This document shows, piece by piece, positions 16,093 through 17,703 of a stretch of 17,703 nt of DNA. The notes under the pieces were generated by a model. It saw nothing but the letters and a program-made list of their open reading frames with translations. It did no database searches and had not been told where the DNA came from. Where the stretch lies: assembly GCA_002712135.1 (NCBI GenBank), contig PASO01000026.1, positions 17,302-35,004 of the forward strand, in the 5' to 3' direction. The position numbers were made by a program, and so were the translations under genes. The stretch's first letter is position 1. Each line of letters opens with the position of its first letter. This stretch comes from Gammaproteobacteria bacterium. Its GTDB lineage: Bacteria > Pseudomonadota > Gammaproteobacteria > Pseudomonadales > Azotimanducaceae.

Positions 16093-17157
16093 TCACCCTG
16101 ACTCCTTAACCAGCCCTAATGGCCACGCATTCATCACAGCCTTGACGAGAGTTGCCAATGGTATCGCAAAAAATACTCCCCAGAGCCCCCACCAACTGCC
16201 GAACACCAAGATAGCAGTAATTATGGCAATCGGGTGCAGATTATTCGCTTCGGAAAACAGTAAAGGTACCAGCACCATGCCATCGATCCCTTGAATAATG
16301 CCATAGCCAATGACCACATAGAGGAATTCTCCAGTCCAACCAAATTGCAAGTAGGCGATGATGACCAAAGGTATCGTCACAGCGACGAATCCCAAATAAG
16401 GCACAATCACCGACAGCCCCACCAAAAAGCCAAGCAGAACAGCGTAGTTCAAACCCATCACGGCAAAAAACAGATAGCTGGTAAGGCCCACAATCAGAAA
16501 TTCGATGAATTTGCCGCGAATGTAATTCGCCATCTGCTGATTCATCTCCCGACCAATCTGATCCATCAGTGGACGTTCCTTTGGAAGAAACGACAGGCTC
16601 CAGCTAATAATCTCGTCCTTGTCCTTGAGCAAAAACAGCACTAGGATCGGAACCAGCAGCACATAAACCACTACGGCTACCAATATCGGTAACGACGACA
16701 AAGAGAACGACACGAGCCATTGAGTAATACCCGACGCCTCTGCATTTAACATGTCGATCCAAATGCGCACCTGCTGCTCAGAAATAACTCCTGGGAATTG
16801 ATCGGGTAATCTATCGAGCAACTCCTGAGTCCTCGATATCATGCTTGGCAAGCCGTTCAGTAGACTCTGTAATTGCCGCCATGCCAGCGGAATGATGAAA
16901 AACAGGAAGCCGATAAACCCGCCGAGGAAAACTAAGAATGTGACGGTCACTGCGAGCCATCTGGGAATCTGAAATCGGGAAAGTGCAGTGATAATTCCCT
17001 GCATGATATAAGCAAGCACGATCCCCATAAGCAGCGGCGCCAATATGGCACCCATGGTAATCACCACCACGAAAAAGCCCATCAGTATGGCGATAAAAAG
17101 TACCGCTTCCTCATCAGACAAGTGGGTGTCGATCCAGCCTCTGACAACTTCAAACAT
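16093..17157 (-). CDS. perM: AI-2E family transporter, PerM-like permease
   Basis: A 354-residue inner-membrane protein of the PerM/AI-2E family, with about eight hydrophobic segments: two pairs near the N-terminus (roughly 18-55 and 62-85), a soluble stretch (about 90-140), then further helices from 145 on, including VVVYVLLVPILVLFLLKDKDE and the family-typical GLNYAVLLGFLVGLSVIVPYLG and GWTGEFLYVVIGYGIIQGIDG. Members are variously tied to autoinducer-2 export, Na+/H+ exchange or unknown substrates, so transport specificity is not inferred. The gene follows the TusA-family gene by 3 bp. The perM/bepA neighbourhood matches that of E. coli, which supports the PerM name. Confidence 0.88.
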   Translation of the reverse strand: MFEVVRGWIDTHLSDEEAVLFIAILMGFFVVVITMGAILAPLLMGIVLAYIMQGIITALSRFQIPRWLAVTVTFLVFLGGFIGFLFFIIPLAWRQLQSLLNGLPSMISRTQELLDRLPDQFPGVISEQQVRIWIDMLNAEASGITQWLVSFSLSSLPILVAVVVYVLLVPILVLFLLKDKDEIISWSLSFLPKERPLMDQIGREMNQQMANYIRGKFIEFLIVGLTSYLFFAVMGLNYAVLLGFLVGLSVIVPYLGFVAVTIPLVIIAYLQFGWTGEFLYVVIGYGIIQGIDGMVLVPLLFSEANNLHPIAIITAILVFGSWWGLWGVFFAIPLATLVKAVMNAWPLGLVKESG

Positions 17158-17160
17158 ATG

Positions 17161-17391
17161 CTAAGCCTTTCTCAACCAATAAGTGTAGATACCATCAACC
17201 TCTTGGCTCTCCAGTAACTCATTGCCACTTTGATTGGAAAATACTTCGAAGTCCCGTATAGAACTAGGATCAGTGCATACCACTTCAAGCACCAACCCAG
17301 ACACCATCCCATTAAGGGCCTGTTTCGCCTTGAGTAATGGCAACGGGCAGGTTAGACCGCTCGCATCAATTTTTTCATCTACTTCACTCAC
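17161..17391 (-). CDS. TusA-family sulfur carrier/sulfurtransferase
   Basis: A 76-residue protein of the TusA/SirA fold, cytoplasmic. The signature CPLPLLKAKQAL (starting near residue 15) carries the persulfide-bearing cysteine, followed by LEVVCTDPSSIRDFEVF. Its position between perM and bepA is like that of the PA1006 type in Pseudomonas, linked there to sulfur delivery and molybdenum enzymes, rather than the tRNA-thiolating E. coli TusA; the role stays open. The start codon is GTG at 17391, with AAAGGAG (17398-17404) at 6 bases; an ATG two bases upstream is in another frame and stops at once. Confidence 0.92.
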   Translation of the reverse strand: MSEVDEKIDASGLTCPLPLLKAKQALNGMVSGLVLEVVCTDPSSIRDFEVFSNQSGNELLESQEVDGIYTYWLRKA

Positions 17392-17412
17392 ATCAGTCTC
17401 CTTTCAGCATTG

Positions 17413-17421
17413 ATTATAGCA
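17413..17421 (-). promoter_or_regulatory. Extended -10 promoter for the TusA-family gene
   Basis: On the minus strand TGCTATAAT: a consensus -10 with the TGn extension. The best -35-like element is TTGCGT at a short 15-bp spacing, acceptable for an extended -10 promoter. Transcription would start near 17406, leaving a leader of only about 15 nt that is mostly the Shine-Dalgarno. Confidence 0.6.
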
Positions 17422-17490
17422 CCTGATAGAAATACGCAATTCGAGAATGTTTCACCAATCCGTGGTCTAATATCCTAATACTTGTACCTC

Positions 17491-17703
17491 ATGCATATTT
17501 TGTTTGATAAAGCACTAATAAGTCGCGCCTTGCTCTACCCGGCATTACTGATCGTACTGGTAGTGCCTAGTGTGATAGCTGCAAACAAGCAGAACCTCCC
17601 GTCATTTGGTGACGCTGTTTCCGGCATTGTTTCATTATCCCAGGAAAGAGAAATCGGTCAGCAGTTCCTGCGCTCATTGCGTGGTCAGGCTCCAACCATT
17701 GAC
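17491..17703 (+). CDS. bepA: M48 metalloprotease BepA (YfgC)-like, N-terminus only
   Basis: BepA is a periplasmic zinc metalloprotease and chaperone that helps assembly or removal of LptD and other outer-membrane beta-barrels. The window holds the first 71 codons from ATG at 17491; the frame is open to the right edge. Seen: a hydrophobic signal peptide (about 14-31, ALLYPALLIVLVVPSVIA), then LPSFGDAVSGIVSLSQEREIG and FLRSLRGQAP, the pattern that opens mature BepA-type proteins before the protease domain. The HEXXH motif and TPR repeats lie outside. Divergent from the TusA-family gene with 99 bp between; the pairing with tusA/perM supports the call. Confidence 0.82.
   Translation, partial: MHILFDKALISRALLYPALLIVLVVPSVIAANKQNLPSFGDAVSGIVSLSQEREIGQQFLRSLRGQAPTID

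Noticed and set aside
1..17703. Mobile elements, CRISPR arrays, tRNA or rRNA genes
   Set aside because: No transposase or integrase gene, no regularly spaced repeats, and no cloverleaf or rRNA-like sequence was found on reading both strands.

Overview
The window reads as a chromosomal segment of a free-living, probably marine or sediment gammaproteobacterium. The evidence is a dapA-bamC-metallo-hydrolase gene order next to perM, a TusA-family gene and bepA (an arrangement familiar from gammaproteobacteria such as Pseudomonas), CnoX and RmuC of gammaproteobacterial type, and a VC_2705-type sodium symporter with its DUF4212 small subunit. The exact genus cannot be read from the sequence. I see no tRNA, rRNA, CRISPR array, insertion sequence or phage gene. 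Nearly all the DNA is coding; the main gene-poor stretches are 5878-6580 (703 bp, AT-rich) and 12986-13266 (281 bp).

Region 1 (1-5877, minus strand): a tight three-gene operon of NADP-type malic enzyme (maeB), an acyl-CoA carboxyltransferase and an unusual biotin carboxylase that runs off the left edge. Together they could link short-chain acyl-CoA carboxylation to C4-acid/pyruvate metabolism and NADPH supply.

Region 2 (5878-8584): an AT-rich divergent regulatory region with inverted and direct repeats and one or two doubtful small ORFs, then arsM (arsenite methyltransferase) and a Mak-type ROK sugar kinase on the plus strand. ArsM stands alone, with no arsR, arsB or arsC beside it.

Region 3 (8591-10614, minus): a two-gene sodium/solute symporter operon, convergent with the kinase. 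The large subunit carries a hydrophilic insert with an EF-hand-like loop.

Region 4 (10664-13263, minus): rmuC, cnoX and, upstream of them, a previously unmarked 47-codon ORF preceded by two abutting LexA-like boxes over a plausible promoter. This is the most interesting signal in the window: a possible SOS-controlled unit of small basic protein - CnoX - RmuC.

Region 5 (13267-17703): metallo-hydrolase, bamC, dapA, perM-like and TusA-family genes on the minus strand, and the start of bepA divergent on the plus strand. BamC and BepA both act in outer-membrane beta-barrel assembly, so this block joins lysine/peptidoglycan precursor synthesis with envelope assembly.
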